From positions 1-30,455 of the forward strand of contig CALBVA010000158.1 in the NCBI GenBank assembly GCA_937969125.1: DNA of 30,455 nt, written 5' to 3'. Of this stretch, positions 23,197-30,455 are shown in pieces. Each line of letters starts with the position of its first letter. Positions within the stretch are counted from its first letter, which is position 1. This stretch comes from an uncultured Verrucomicrobiales bacterium. Lineage in GTDB: Bacteria > Verrucomicrobiota > Verrucomicrobiia > Verrucomicrobiales > Akkermansiaceae. The notes beneath the pieces were generated by a model. That model saw only the letters and a program-made list of their open reading frames with translations, did no database searches and was not told the origin of the DNA. The translations under genes were made by a program, and so were the position numbers.

Positions 23197-24912
23197 TTAG
23201 ATCTCCTGATCGATGGCTTTCAACTCAAGAAAGAGATTATTCCACCGCTCAAGACGGGGCTTGAGGAGGAGCTTTTGATCGACGATGCGGCGGCGCACGA
23301 TCTCGAAGAGACCACCGTATTCGACATAGAATTCCCGCACGCCGTCTTTGTAGTCATCGGTGAGGGAATTCGCAAACGGTTGTCGTAAATCTTCGAGCCG
23401 CTCGATGAAGTCACGGCAGACGAATTTCCGCGAGGTGGCAGCATATCCGGCTGCGGCGAGGAGGGTGAGGAAGCCAATGCCGACCCCGATCCAAGGCCAC
23501 CAGCTCCAGCCGAGACCGCCACTGACACCGGCGAAGATGAGCGAGCAGAGGACGCCGATCATGAACTGGCGCAGGATGATGCGGCGATTTTCCATCTGCA
23601 TATCCAGCGCACTACGGATGCGGAGATGGCCCACGGCATGACGGGCAGCCACACCTAGTCTTTCCACGAAGCGGTTGCTGGCACCGGCGAGTGATTCGGT
23701 GTCTTTTTCGAAGTCGGGTGCATTGACATCGAGATTTTCGCGGAGACGAGGGACGACGGTCTCCCAATGCGTGCGGCAGCTCTGCACAAGGTCCCCGCCG
23801 TCGTTCGTGGCACGCTGTTCGACCGCTTTCTTCACCGCTTCGATGAGGCTTTTCTCGATGGTGCTGGGGATGGTCTCCTCCTTAAAGAGCGAGATAATAC
23901 TCTGCGGAATGGCCATGTGGGCCGAGAGATCGATCGCAGCTTTTTTTCCCTCGTTTAGGAAGACATCGCCCAACCCGGTGAGACCACCGGAGAGGTCCCG
24001 GGCCACTCCCTCCCGCCGAGCATCGAGTTCATTTTCGAGTTCGCGTAGGAAACGTTCATCCGAATCGAGATTGCTGGTGCGGGTGTCGATCTGTTCTTCA
24101 ATGCGACGCAGAACGCTCTCGGTGGCGCGGACGGATTCGCGGAGAATCTCTTGGCGGGCTGGATTGGAAAGAATGCGGCGGGAAATGTGTGACTCCAGCG
24201 GCGGGAATCCACTCTTTCGCCAGAGGTGAGAGGAACCGGTTTCGGAATGCTTGGCCTCCATCGCCATCTTTCCAGAGACGGGATAAACCACAGGGAGAAA
24301 GCCGAGCTTCTGCTCTGCCAACGTGCGGATGTGGCCGAGGATCACCTCAATGTCCGCCTCATCCTTAAGGTCGCATTGCTGCAGGACGAAGACGGCATTT
24401 TCCAGCTGCGATTCGGGGAGGCGGCTAATGAGCTGCCAAGTCGCAGCACCCCAGGGATTTTCCACGGGAAAGACGAAGAGAAGGACATCCGCCACAGGTA
24501 GGAAACCCTCGATGACGGTGAGCTGGCCATCGCTAAGCTTATTCGTCCCCGGAGTATCAACGAGGTGGAAGTCACGGAGGAGATCGAGTCGGCGGAAGCG
24601 GTGTTCGAGGTCGGGACCGTCGCCGACATTCTTTTCGACTGGCCCGACATGATAGTGCTGGACCGTCTTGGTGTCCGGGATGTCGCTTACAGGACAAATT
24701 GACTGACCAAAGAGGGCATTGAGGAGGGTCGATTTCCCGGAGTTCACCTCCCCGCAGACAATCCAGAGAAAGGGATTGAGGAGGGATTGGAATGAGGATC
24801 CTTCCGCCTCCAGTTCGGAGGTTTCGGTGGCACATTCGTCGCCCAGACTTTGGACACCCGCGACGACATCGATCAGGCGCTGCCGCGTCGCGAAGTAGCG
24901 TTCGCCAAACAT
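23197..24912 (-). CDS. Bacterial dynamin-like GTPase
   Basis: This 571-residue protein has a large GTPase domain at its N-terminal half. It shows G1 GEVNSGKST (54-62), a threonine-containing switch segment DTKTV (80-84), G3 DTPG (119-122), and a variant G4 QQCD (178-181). A long helical region follows, then two close hydrophobic segments at about residues 460-510 (IGVLCSLIFAGVSGGLGW and IGVGIGFLTLLAAAGYAA), which would insert in the membrane like the paddle of bacterial dynamins. Such proteins remodel or repair membranes. The ATG at 24910-24912 was chosen since the frame upstream overlaps the deacetylase coding region with arginine-rich nonsense sequence. It lies between the deacetylase gene (43 bases) and E1 alpha. 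Confidence 0.88.
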   Translation of the reverse strand: MFGERYFATRQRLIDVVAGVQSLGDECATETSELEAEGSSFQSLLNPFLWIVCGEVNSGKSTLLNALFGQSICPVSDIPDTKTVQHYHVGPVEKNVGDGPDLEHRFRRLDLLRDFHLVDTPGTNKLSDGQLTVIEGFLPVADVLLFVFPVENPWGAATWQLISRLPESQLENAVFVLQQCDLKDEADIEVILGHIRTLAEQKLGFLPVVYPVSGKMAMEAKHSETGSSHLWRKSGFPPLESHISRRILSNPARQEILRESVRATESVLRRIEEQIDTRTSNLDSDERFLRELENELDARREGVARDLSGGLTGLGDVFLNEGKKAAIDLSAHMAIPQSIISLFKEETIPSTIEKSLIEAVKKAVEQRATNDGGDLVQSCRTHWETVVPRLRENLDVNAPDFEKDTESLAGASNRFVERLGVAARHAVGHLRIRSALDMQMENRRIILRQFMIGVLCSLIFAGVSGGLGWSWWPWIGVGIGFLTLLAAAGYAATSRKFVCRDFIERLEDLRQPFANSLTDDYKDGVREFYVEYGGLFEIVRRRIVDQKLLLKPRLERWNNLFLELKAIDQEI

Positions 24913-24955
24913 CTTGGGTTTCCGGTGGACGGCGGGCCTCGGTGATCCGGCTGAT

Positions 24956-25786
24956 CTAGGCCTGGCCCTTTTGGGCGAGCATTTGGGAGACCGTGATGAA
25001 CTTGAAGCCCCGAGAGAGCAGACCATCGAAGGTGCCGGGCATGGCAGTCACGGTAGGAGCATGGAGGTCGTGCGCCAGGATAATGGCACCATTGTTCGCG
25101 GCTTTGAGAATGCGGTTTGTCACCACGGACGGGCCGGGGCGTTTCCAGTCCTGCGGATCGACGGACCACATGATGGTGGGGTAGCCGAATTGGGAGAAAA
25201 CAGCGTTCCTCTGATCGGTGCGGAGGGCTCCGTAGGGAGGACGCATCGTGCGGGGTCGCACTCCAGCCGCGCGGACGATCGCATCCTGGGTGCGGCGCAT
25301 CTCCTTTGAAACTTCCGAAGCACCGAGCGAGGTGAGCTTGCGATGAGTGTAAGTATGATTCCCGATTTCATGTCCTTCCGAGACAATGCGGCGCACGATC
25401 TGGGGGTAGCGGTCCACATTGCCACCGATGACGTAAAAGGTGGCCTTAATGTTCCGTTTGCGGAGCATGTCTAGGAGACGCGGGGTGTTTTGCGGATGCG
25501 GACCGTCATCGAAAGTCATCGCCACATAGGGCTGGGTCGAGGGACCGCGTGAGTGGGTTACGGTGCGGCCGGAGAAGGTCGAGGGGAGATTCATATTCGG
25601 GTTCCGGAGACCCTGGTTGGCATAAGCGGGCGGACGATATAGAGTGTTCGCAGGCACCTTGACCGGGCGGGGAGCGGCGACGCGCGGCTTAGCGGCGGCC
25701 TGGGCGACTTTTTCCTTCCGGTTTGAGCAAGCCGGAAGCGCGATCAGGGCACCGGAGGTGAGGATGATGAATTTACGTCGCTTCAT
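24956..25786 (-). CDS. Polysaccharide deacetylase (NodB fold) lipoprotein
   Basis: This 276-residue protein belongs to carbohydrate esterase family 4, metal-dependent enzymes that remove N-acetyl groups from chitin- or peptidoglycan-like sugars. Motifs are TFDDGP (91-96), HTYTH (144-148), RPPYG (182-186), DPQDW (210-214) and HDLH (239-242), so all expected metal-binding and catalytic residues are present. The N-terminus KRRKFIILTSGALIALPAC ends in a lipobox with Cys20, and the double arginine hints at Tat export. A proline-rich linker of 40-50 residues precedes the domain. A role in cell-wall modification is likely. It lies 123 bases downstream of the GIY-YIG gene and 43 bases upstream of the dynamin-like gene. 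Confidence 0.93.
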   Translation of the reverse strand: MKRRKFIILTSGALIALPACSNRKEKVAQAAAKPRVAAPRPVKVPANTLYRPPAYANQGLRNPNMNLPSTFSGRTVTHSRGPSTQPYVAMTFDDGPHPQNTPRLLDMLRKRNIKATFYVIGGNVDRYPQIVRRIVSEGHEIGNHTYTHRKLTSLGASEVSKEMRRTQDAIVRAAGVRPRTMRPPYGALRTDQRNAVFSQFGYPTIMWSVDPQDWKRPGPSVVTNRILKAANNGAIILAHDLHAPTVTAMPGTFDGLLSRGFKFITVSQMLAQKGQA

Positions 25787-25909
25787 GATGAACTGGCGGA
25801 AATATGCGGGTCGGGCGATGGCTTGTCACGCATTTCCGAGAGGTGCGGGTGGGTCCTATTGACCGGCCTTTACCGTGCGATCTATCAAGATGAGTTGTTA
25901 CCGATAAAT

Positions 25910-26167
25910 TTAGCCGATGAGGATGAGCTTCTGTTTTCGGGAGAGAGATTTGATGCGGAGTTCCTCTTTTGCGGCGGCGGAGCGGGTGCCGATTTCTTGC
26001 TGGTAGACGAGCTTCAAGGGGCCTTTCCCGCGGGTGTATTTGGCACCCTTCGGGGCACCACTTTGGTGTTCGTTCAGGCGGCGGGCAACGTCGGTAGCGA
26101 TCCCGGTGTAGAGGGAATCGTCAGCGCAGCGCAGGATATAAACGGACCAGATCGAGGGTTCGGGCAT
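25910..26167 (-). CDS. GIY-YIG nuclease-fold protein (UPF0213 type)
   Basis: This 85-residue protein is a single small GIY-YIG domain, as in the YhbQ/UPF0213 family. The two motif halves are VYILRC and LYTGI, followed by the catalytic-type arginine in ATDVARRLNEHQSG and the glutamate in AAAKEELRIKSL. Members of this stand-alone group are linked to DNA repair or processing, with no firmly settled role. I set the start at the ATG at 26165-26167; the frame opens one codon earlier with TTG. It begins 7 bases after the ClpX-like gene stop on the same strand, so the two are likely co-transcribed. Confidence 0.9.
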   Translation of the reverse strand: MPEPSIWSVYILRCADDSLYTGIATDVARRLNEHQSGAPKGAKYTRGKGPLKLVYQQEIGTRSAAAKEELRIKSLSRKQKLILIG

Positions 26168-26174
26168 CAAAGAA

Positions 26175-27776
26175 TTACTGGTTCTTGTAAGACTTTACGA
26201 CCATGTCACTGAGGAACTGGTCCGGATCCTCGACGGCGGCCTCAGTCAGGATGAAGTCTGACTGGCCGGTGTTCTTTTGGATCAATTTTAGCCCGAACTG
26301 GTAGTCGCGAAAATGTTGGCGGGAGACTTGGAAGACGCTGCGAGCCTGGTCACCGGCCATCTTGACAAGTTTGGCGACGGCGGCGTCCTCAAGTTTAATG
26401 GTGACGCCGTGCTTATCCTTAAACTCGCGGACGAAGGCATCGACTTCCTGCCGCGCCTTCTCGACAACGAGTTCCTGGCCCAGCTCACGATACTTCGCTA
26501 GGTGATCCTCGCGGTTCGTGATGAGATCATCATTAACCACCAGCTCGGTGACCGAGGTTCCGGGGAGTTCGTATTTGAAGTCACGGAGGATACGCTCACC
26601 CACAGTCATGAGTCCGCGGGCTCCGGTCTTTTCCTCAGCCGCGAGTTTCGCGATGTGCTCGATCCCGTCATCCTTAAAGCGGATATCGATCCCGTAGGCT
26701 TCGAATTCGCGTTCGTATTGGCGGAGGAGGCTTCCTTCCGAGTATTTTAGGATTGCTTCTAAATCGTTCGCTTCGAGGTGCTCGCAGACCACGCGGACAG
26801 GGATGCGACCGATGAATTCCGCCTCAAATCCAAAGTCGATAAAGTCCTGAGTGGTAACGAGCTGGAAGAGTTCCTTATCGATGGCCGGTACAGCGGCGTC
26901 TGCAGAGAAGCCGATCTGTGAAGCCTGACTGCGTTTGTGGACGATCTTTTCCAGTCCGGAAAAGGCACCGCTTACGATGAAAAGGATGTGGCGGGTATTG
27001 ATAGTGTCCTTACTCTTGCGGCCTTTTTGCATGTCCATCATAGACATCATCTGGCCGCGCATGTCCTGGGGATTTCGGAGTGGGACTTCCGTCTCCTCCA
27101 TTAGTTTCAGCAGGGTCGTCTGAACGCCACGTCCACTGACGTCTCGACCGATCATGCCACCGCTGGAGGCCAGCTTGTCAATTTCATCGATGTAAATGAT
27201 GCCGTATTCCGCGAGTGAGACGTCACCTTCAGCCTTCGCCACAAGCTCGCGGACGAGGTCATCGACGTCACCACCGACATAACCGGTCTCGGAGAATTTG
27301 GTGGCGTCCGCCTTCACGAAAGGCACGCCAATGAGCTCCGCGATGTGCTTCACGAGGTAAGTTTTTCCGACGCCAGTCGGGCCAACAACCATAACGTTTT
27401 GCTTTTGGAGTTCCAGTTTCCGACCTTCCTCGTCATCCGCTTTAATCGCTTTGACGTGGTTGTAGTGATCGCAGACGGCGATCGAGAGGGCCTTCTTCGC
27501 CTCGTCCTGACGGATCACAAATCGGTCAAGGTGTGCCTTGATATCGCGCGGAAGGAGGTCGAAGGAGAAGATGTCATCCTTAGAGAAATCGACTTCGTCC
27601 TCCGCTTCATCCTCGGCCTCACCCGTGAACATTTTGGAGTCCATTCCAGGGAATGGAAAAGCTCCCTTCCCGCCCATCTTCCCGAACATGTCTTCGAGAG
27701 TTTTACGAAAATCATCAGGGTTCAGTTCTTTGGGATCCTTGGGGCCTTTCGGTCCCTTGCCATCGTCATCACTCAT
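26175..27776 (-). CDS. ClpX-like AAA+ unfoldase without zinc domain
   Basis: This 533-residue AAA+ protein resembles ClpX through its core. It has Walker A GPTGVGKT (132-139), pore loop GYVGGD (165-170), Walker B IIYIDEID (193-200), EFIGRIPVR (about 320-328), and sensor-2 KTGARGL (383-389). A QIGF loop at 287-290 matches the IGF loop ClpX uses to dock on ClpP. Unlike ordinary ClpX, the N-terminus has no four-cysteine zinc-binding domain. It has a glycine/methionine- and acid-rich segment of about 65 residues instead. A C-terminal extension of about 120 residues follows the AAA+ core. It is probably a protein unfoldase with changed substrate or adaptor choice. No clpP lies in the window. A GIY-YIG gene follows 7 bases later. 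Confidence 0.88.
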   Translation of the reverse strand: MSDDDGKGPKGPKDPKELNPDDFRKTLEDMFGKMGGKGAFPFPGMDSKMFTGEAEDEAEDEVDFSKDDIFSFDLLPRDIKAHLDRFVIRQDEAKKALSIAVCDHYNHVKAIKADDEEGRKLELQKQNVMVVGPTGVGKTYLVKHIAELIGVPFVKADATKFSETGYVGGDVDDLVRELVAKAEGDVSLAEYGIIYIDEIDKLASSGGMIGRDVSGRGVQTTLLKLMEETEVPLRNPQDMRGQMMSMMDMQKGRKSKDTINTRHILFIVSGAFSGLEKIVHKRSQASQIGFSADAAVPAIDKELFQLVTTQDFIDFGFEAEFIGRIPVRVVCEHLEANDLEAILKYSEGSLLRQYEREFEAYGIDIRFKDDGIEHIAKLAAEEKTGARGLMTVGERILRDFKYELPGTSVTELVVNDDLITNREDHLAKYRELGQELVVEKARQEVDAFVREFKDKHGVTIKLEDAAVAKLVKMAGDQARSVFQVSRQHFRDYQFGLKLIQKNTGQSDFILTEAAVEDPDQFLSDMVVKSYKNQ

Positions 27777-27884
27777 GCGCGGAGTATCGATGAAGAGAGC
27801 GGAGAAGCAAGGGAGAGGACGTCATTCGAAAGAACTTTGACTCCTGCTTTGACTCACGAGGAGGGATTTTCCAACCTCGTCTGG

Positions 27885-28007
27885 ATGAAAACTTTGCTTC
27901 TCCTCCCGATCCTCGCCGTCGCTTTTTCCGCTTTGAGTTCCTGTGGAAGCACCCAGCAGGTAGATACGCCAAAGCCGGAGTACATTCATCCGACGGATTT
28001 GGGTTAG
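27885..28007 (+). CDS. Small lipoprotein, 40 residues
   Basis: A 40-codon frame encodes a lipoprotein signal (MKTLLLLPILAVAFSALSSC, lipobox ALSSC) and a short polar tail of 20 residues, GSTQQVDTPKPEYIHPTDLG. It starts inside a longer open frame that overlaps the ClpX-like gene antisense, so the true start is set by the signal peptide at 27885. It is divergent from the ClpX-like gene and faces convergent rppH across 181 bases. No Shine-Dalgarno site is visible. The intact export signal and proline-rich tail argue for a real gene; its function is unknown. Confidence 0.65.
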   Translation: MKTLLLLPILAVAFSALSSCGSTQQVDTPKPEYIHPTDLG

Positions 28008-28188
28008 CAGCCCGTTGAAAAAGGGGATGTTTTGCTGATTTTCCAAGCCGGAAACTCGCCTGACGTATGGAAAACCCTCCTCGAATGTGCTTTCCCCAGT
28101 TCAACCATGAAAATTCGGGTAGAGATGCGACTCATCAAACCCTTCTTTGACGGTTCGGAAAAAACCTCTGACGTCCAGAACCTCAGGG

Positions 28189-28659
28189 TCAAATTATAAT
28201 ACAACTGAAAAAATCCCGCATCACCTCGCGGTAAACCTCGCGCTTGAAATCCGGGAGCCACTGTAGGTCGAAGTCCTCGGGGTGAATCCAGCGGGCTTGG
28301 GAAAATTCCTGGTGTTCCTGGACCAGATTGACCTCGGGAGCCTCGTCTGAGACTCGGCAGAGGAAGTAGGTCTGCTCTTGTCCGATGAACTGCGCTTTGC
28401 GGGCGGGTTTCATACTCCGGACTTCATCGGGGTAGTCGTAACGGTATCCGCTTTTCGATTTCTCGATCGCATAGTGCTCCGGCTTCAGTCCAATCTCCTC
28501 CTCGATTTCGCGAAGGATCGCCTCTTCCGGCGATTCCCCATCGTCCACTCCTCCCTGTGGGAATTGCCACGCTCCGGGATTCAGGAGGCGTTCACAGATC
28601 AGAAGCTCACCGTTTGAATTTACCATGAGAGCGGCTACATTTGGTCGGTATTTTCCCAC
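28189..28659 (-). CDS. rppH: RNA pyrophosphohydrolase-type Nudix hydrolase
   Basis: This 156-residue protein matches RppH, which removes pyrophosphate from the 5' end of RNA and starts mRNA decay. The Nudix box spans residues 36-58, with Gly36, Glu42, Arg50-Glu51 and Glu54-Glu55 in GESPEEAILREIEEEIGL. Family features include the start GKYRPNVAALMVN and NPGAWQFPQGGVD ahead of the box. The start codon is GTG at 28657-28659; no later ATG would keep the first strand. The product is a little shorter than many homologues and ends FFSCIII. Ap4A-type hydrolases are the main alternative, but the WQFPQGG form favours RppH. It stands alone on the minus strand between plus-strand genes. Confidence 0.9.
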   Translation of the reverse strand: MGKYRPNVAALMVNSNGELLICERLLNPGAWQFPQGGVDDGESPEEAILREIEEEIGLKPEHYAIEKSKSGYRYDYPDEVRSMKPARKAQFIGQEQTYFLCRVSDEAPEVNLVQEHQEFSQARWIHPEDFDLQWLPDFKREVYREVMRDFFSCIII

Positions 28660-28740
28660 GCCGGATGATTAGCCAATTTCGCCCTCAGGGCAATAATCCT
28701 CCATTGACCTCCCCTCCCCACGCTCCAAGATCATCACATC

Positions 28741-29310
28741 ATGAAAACCACCTTTTTCCTTATCGCCTTTCTCTTTTCCACTTTCCACCTCTCCGCACAG
28801 ACTGCCGGAAATAACGAAGAGGAGGATTCTTCTCCGACCGAGGAGGAGATCAAGAAAGCACTCGAAAACGTGAAGGATGAGCTAAACCGGAAGCGGCGTT
28901 GGGAGGCCACCCTACCAGGCGGAAAATATGGCATTGCGCTCGGAGCGATCACCTCCATTAGCAAACACACCTACGTCCTCGACGGCTCCCTTCTCGTCAC
29001 CGAAGTCTCGATTGACAGCACCGGAAATGCATTGGCGCGGTTCTATTACATTGAACCAATCACTACCGGGACGAACTTCGACTCCATTGCGCGGATTCAG
29101 GAGCGGTTGAAAGAACTTCAGAAAAAGGGACAGCAGCGCGTGGGAGGAACCAAGGTCGATGAAATGGCCCAGAAATCCTATCCCACTACAACCCATGCTA
29201 AGACGATTGAGTTTCGTGTGATGAATGAGATCGCACTTGATGCCCTTTATAACTCGGCGTATCGCGCGTGGGACGAGGGCAAGGGCCGCAAGTTCGTCCT
29301 CTCCAAATAA
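28741..29310 (+). CDS. Secreted hypothetical protein
   Basis: This 189-residue protein begins with a signal peptide (MKTTFFLIAFLFSTFHLSAQ). An acidic segment (NNEEEDSSPTEEEIKK) follows, then a charged, mixed alpha/beta body without cysteines. A central region around ITSISKHTYVLDGSLLVTEV suggests beta strands, and a helical stretch follows near residue 120. I do not recognise the family. It should be periplasmic or secreted. The ATG at 28741 gives a clean signal peptide. It is followed 77 bases later by the azurin-like gene on the same strand. Confidence 0.75.
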   Translation: MKTTFFLIAFLFSTFHLSAQTAGNNEEEDSSPTEEEIKKALENVKDELNRKRRWEATLPGGKYGIALGAITSISKHTYVLDGSLLVTEVSIDSTGNALARFYYIEPITTGTNFDSIARIQERLKELQKKGQQRVGGTKVDEMAQKSYPTTTHAKTIEFRVMNEIALDALYNSAYRAWDEGKGRKFVLSK

Positions 29311-29387
29311 TCCCCCAACCTGACAAAATATTCCCGCTTGCGAAAACGTCCTATGGACACAAATTAAGCCAAACACCGAAACAACCT

Positions 29388-29897
29388 ATGACAAAATTTA
29401 CGACCTCACTTTGTGCCGCTGCCCTCGCTTTCACTCCTCTTGCCCTGATCGCTGACAATCACGGTGAGAAGAAAGAAGCTAAAAAGGAGGCCACCGAGAC
29501 CAAAAAGGCTGATCAAGAGATCACCGTGATCGTTCCTGCCACGAACCCGATGTCCTTCGATAAAAAGACCATCGAGATCAAGGCCGGCGAGACCATCAGC
29601 CTGACTCTGGACAATCAGACAACCCTTCCCAAGCTATCGATGGGGCACAATCTTATCATCCTGAAGAAAGATGCCGACATGACCGCTTACGCCACCAAGG
29701 CCATGGGAGCAAAGGACACCGAATTCGTTCCTGCTGACGAAGAGATGAAGGCAATGGTCATCGCGCACACCAAACTCCTCGGAGCCAAGGAAAAAGACAC
29801 CATCACCTTCAGCATCAAGGAACCCGGTGAATACAAGTTCCTCTGCACCTTCCCTGGTCACTATGCTGTGATGAATGGCACCATTACCGTGAAATAA
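29388..29897 (+). CDS. Azurin-like copper protein (cupredoxin)
   Basis: This 169-residue protein has a signal peptide (MTKFTTSLCAAALAFTPLALIA), then a lysine/glutamate-rich linker (about 24-44), then a cupredoxin domain. The type 1 copper ligands are all present with azurin spacing: His87 in LSMGHNLII, and Cys153, His158 and Met162 in FLCTFPGHYAVMNG. It is likely a periplasmic electron carrier between redox proteins; auracyanin-like or plastocyanin-like roles cannot be excluded. The ATG at 29388 was chosen because the longer open frame upstream overlaps the preceding gene. A terminator follows the stop closely, so the gene ends its transcript. Confidence 0.93.
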   Translation: MTKFTTSLCAAALAFTPLALIADNHGEKKEAKKEATETKKADQEITVIVPATNPMSFDKKTIEIKAGETISLTLDNQTTLPKLSMGHNLIILKKDADMTAYATKAMGAKDTEFVPADEEMKAMVIAHTKLLGAKEKDTITFSIKEPGEYKFLCTFPGHYAVMNGTITVK

Positions 29898-29922
29898 GGA
29901 TTTCTTCTGAACCATTCTCAAG

Positions 29923-29952
29923 AGCGTGACTCCCCGGGGTCGCGCTTTTTTT
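29923..29952 (+). terminator. Terminator after the azurin-like gene
   Basis: An imperfect hairpin (left arm 29923-29935, right arm 29936-29946, G+C-rich with one bulged T and one G-U pair) is followed by seven T at 29946-29952. It starts 26 bases after the stop codon and has the form of a rho-independent terminator. Confidence 0.8.
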
Positions 29953-30027
29953 GTGGACGGAAACCGGAAAGATCCGCACGAAATTCAATAGGCATTCCCT
30001 ACGACCTTGGTAGAACGTTCCCCGCTC

Positions 30028-30455
30028 ATGAAGTTCTCCACCTCACTTGCCCTTCTCCCCCTTCTCATCGGCCTGCTCCCGCTCAAGGCTGTCACGGCCT
30101 CCGAAAAGAATGGACGGGTCTCGATTGAAAACAAGTCCCTCCGCCTGACCTATGATCTGAAATCAGGGCACTACTCGGGCACTGATCTCACCTCCGGTCT
30201 CACTGCTTTTTCCAATGCCGCCTTTTCCATCGATGAAACCGGCTGGAAGCAGCCGAAGGGAACCACACGAAAGTGGTCCACGGAGAACCTGACAGACGAG
30301 TTTGGCAACGGGAAGAAGCTTACCCTCATCGAGACTCCCAACGCGGGTTATCGACCCATCAAGCACCTGCATATCTCAATCTACGATGACCAGCCCTTTG
30401 CCGTCCTGGGTTTCTCAGTGGAGAATCAACAGGCTTTTGCGATCCGCCCCAGGAA
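30028..30455 (+). CDS. Secreted protein, possible glycoside hydrolase; 3' end missing
   Basis: The frame opens at ATG 30028 and stays open to the window end (142 codons). It starts with a signal peptide (MKFSTSLALLPLLIGLLPLKA) and an Ala-rich cleavage region. The mature part is beta-rich (VSIENKSLRLTYDLKSG, TDLTSGLTAFSNAAFSID), reminiscent of the N-terminal sandwich of GH36-type alpha-galactosidases. That reading is weak, as no catalytic region is in view. It follows the azurin terminator by 75 bases, so it should have its own promoter. No Shine-Dalgarno site is clear. Confidence 0.65.
   Translation, partial: MKFSTSLALLPLLIGLLPLKAVTASEKNGRVSIENKSLRLTYDLKSGHYSGTDLTSGLTAFSNAAFSIDETGWKQPKGTTRKWSTENLTDEFGNGKKLTLIETPNAGYRPIKHLHISIYDDQPFAVLGFSVENQQAFAIRPR

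Noticed and set aside
1..30455. CRISPR array, insertion sequence or phage genes
   Set aside because: No regularly spaced repeats, transposase, integrase or structural phage genes were found anywhere in the window.

Overview
The window looks like a chromosomal segment from a member of the Verrucomicrobiota, with the neighbouring Planctomycetota as the less likely alternative. The lineage is inferred from gene content: a PEP-CTERM protein, a pseudopilin-like protein, a secreted beta-propeller protein ending in a calcium-type DPDRDG repeat, a GHL10-type secreted hydrolase, many small lipoproteins, few clear Shine-Dalgarno sites, and G+C-rich codon use. There is no rRNA, tRNA, CRISPR array or insertion sequence that I can recognise.

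Left end (1-2090). A minus-strand block looks accessory. It holds a retron-type reverse transcriptase (670-1779), preceded by about 310 non-coding bases packed with stem-loops (candidate msr-msd RNA). It is followed on the same strand by a two-helix membrane protein (294-620) and a truncated unknown gene (1-264). I read this as a candidate retron with a possible membrane effector, which would be a phage-defence arrangement. This is the most interesting part of the window.

2089-9011. queD with a small lipoprotein (minus) stands back to back with trpA-dapF (plus). A minus-strand run follows: a GHL10-like hydrolase, a membrane-anchored protein, a pseudopilin-like protein, and an ABC-2 exporter made of an ATPase and a permease.

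9228-14275. Three plus-strand genes: a QueC-like PP-loop domain fused to an ATP-grasp domain (second main point of interest), a DEAD-box-type RNA helicase with a glycine/arginine tail, and a secreted Ig/beta-propeller protein. A BON-MscS channel gene (minus) meets the last one at overlapping stops.

15697-19928. Plus-strand genes: a 23-residue lipoprotein, an iodotyrosine-deiodinase-like flavoprotein, a P-II protein behind a close sigma-54 promoter match and ahead of a strong terminator, apt-pgi, and the PEP-CTERM protein.

19934-27776. A seven-gene minus-strand run, in transcription order: ClpX-like unfoldase, GIY-YIG protein, polysaccharide deacetylase, dynamin-like GTPase, then E1 alpha, E1 beta and E2 of a 2-oxo acid dehydrogenase complex.

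27885-30455. A small lipoprotein, RppH-type Nudix hydrolase (minus), a secreted unknown protein, an azurin-like cupredoxin with a terminator, and the start of a secreted protein that runs off the window. All product names come from reading motifs by eye; no database search was run.
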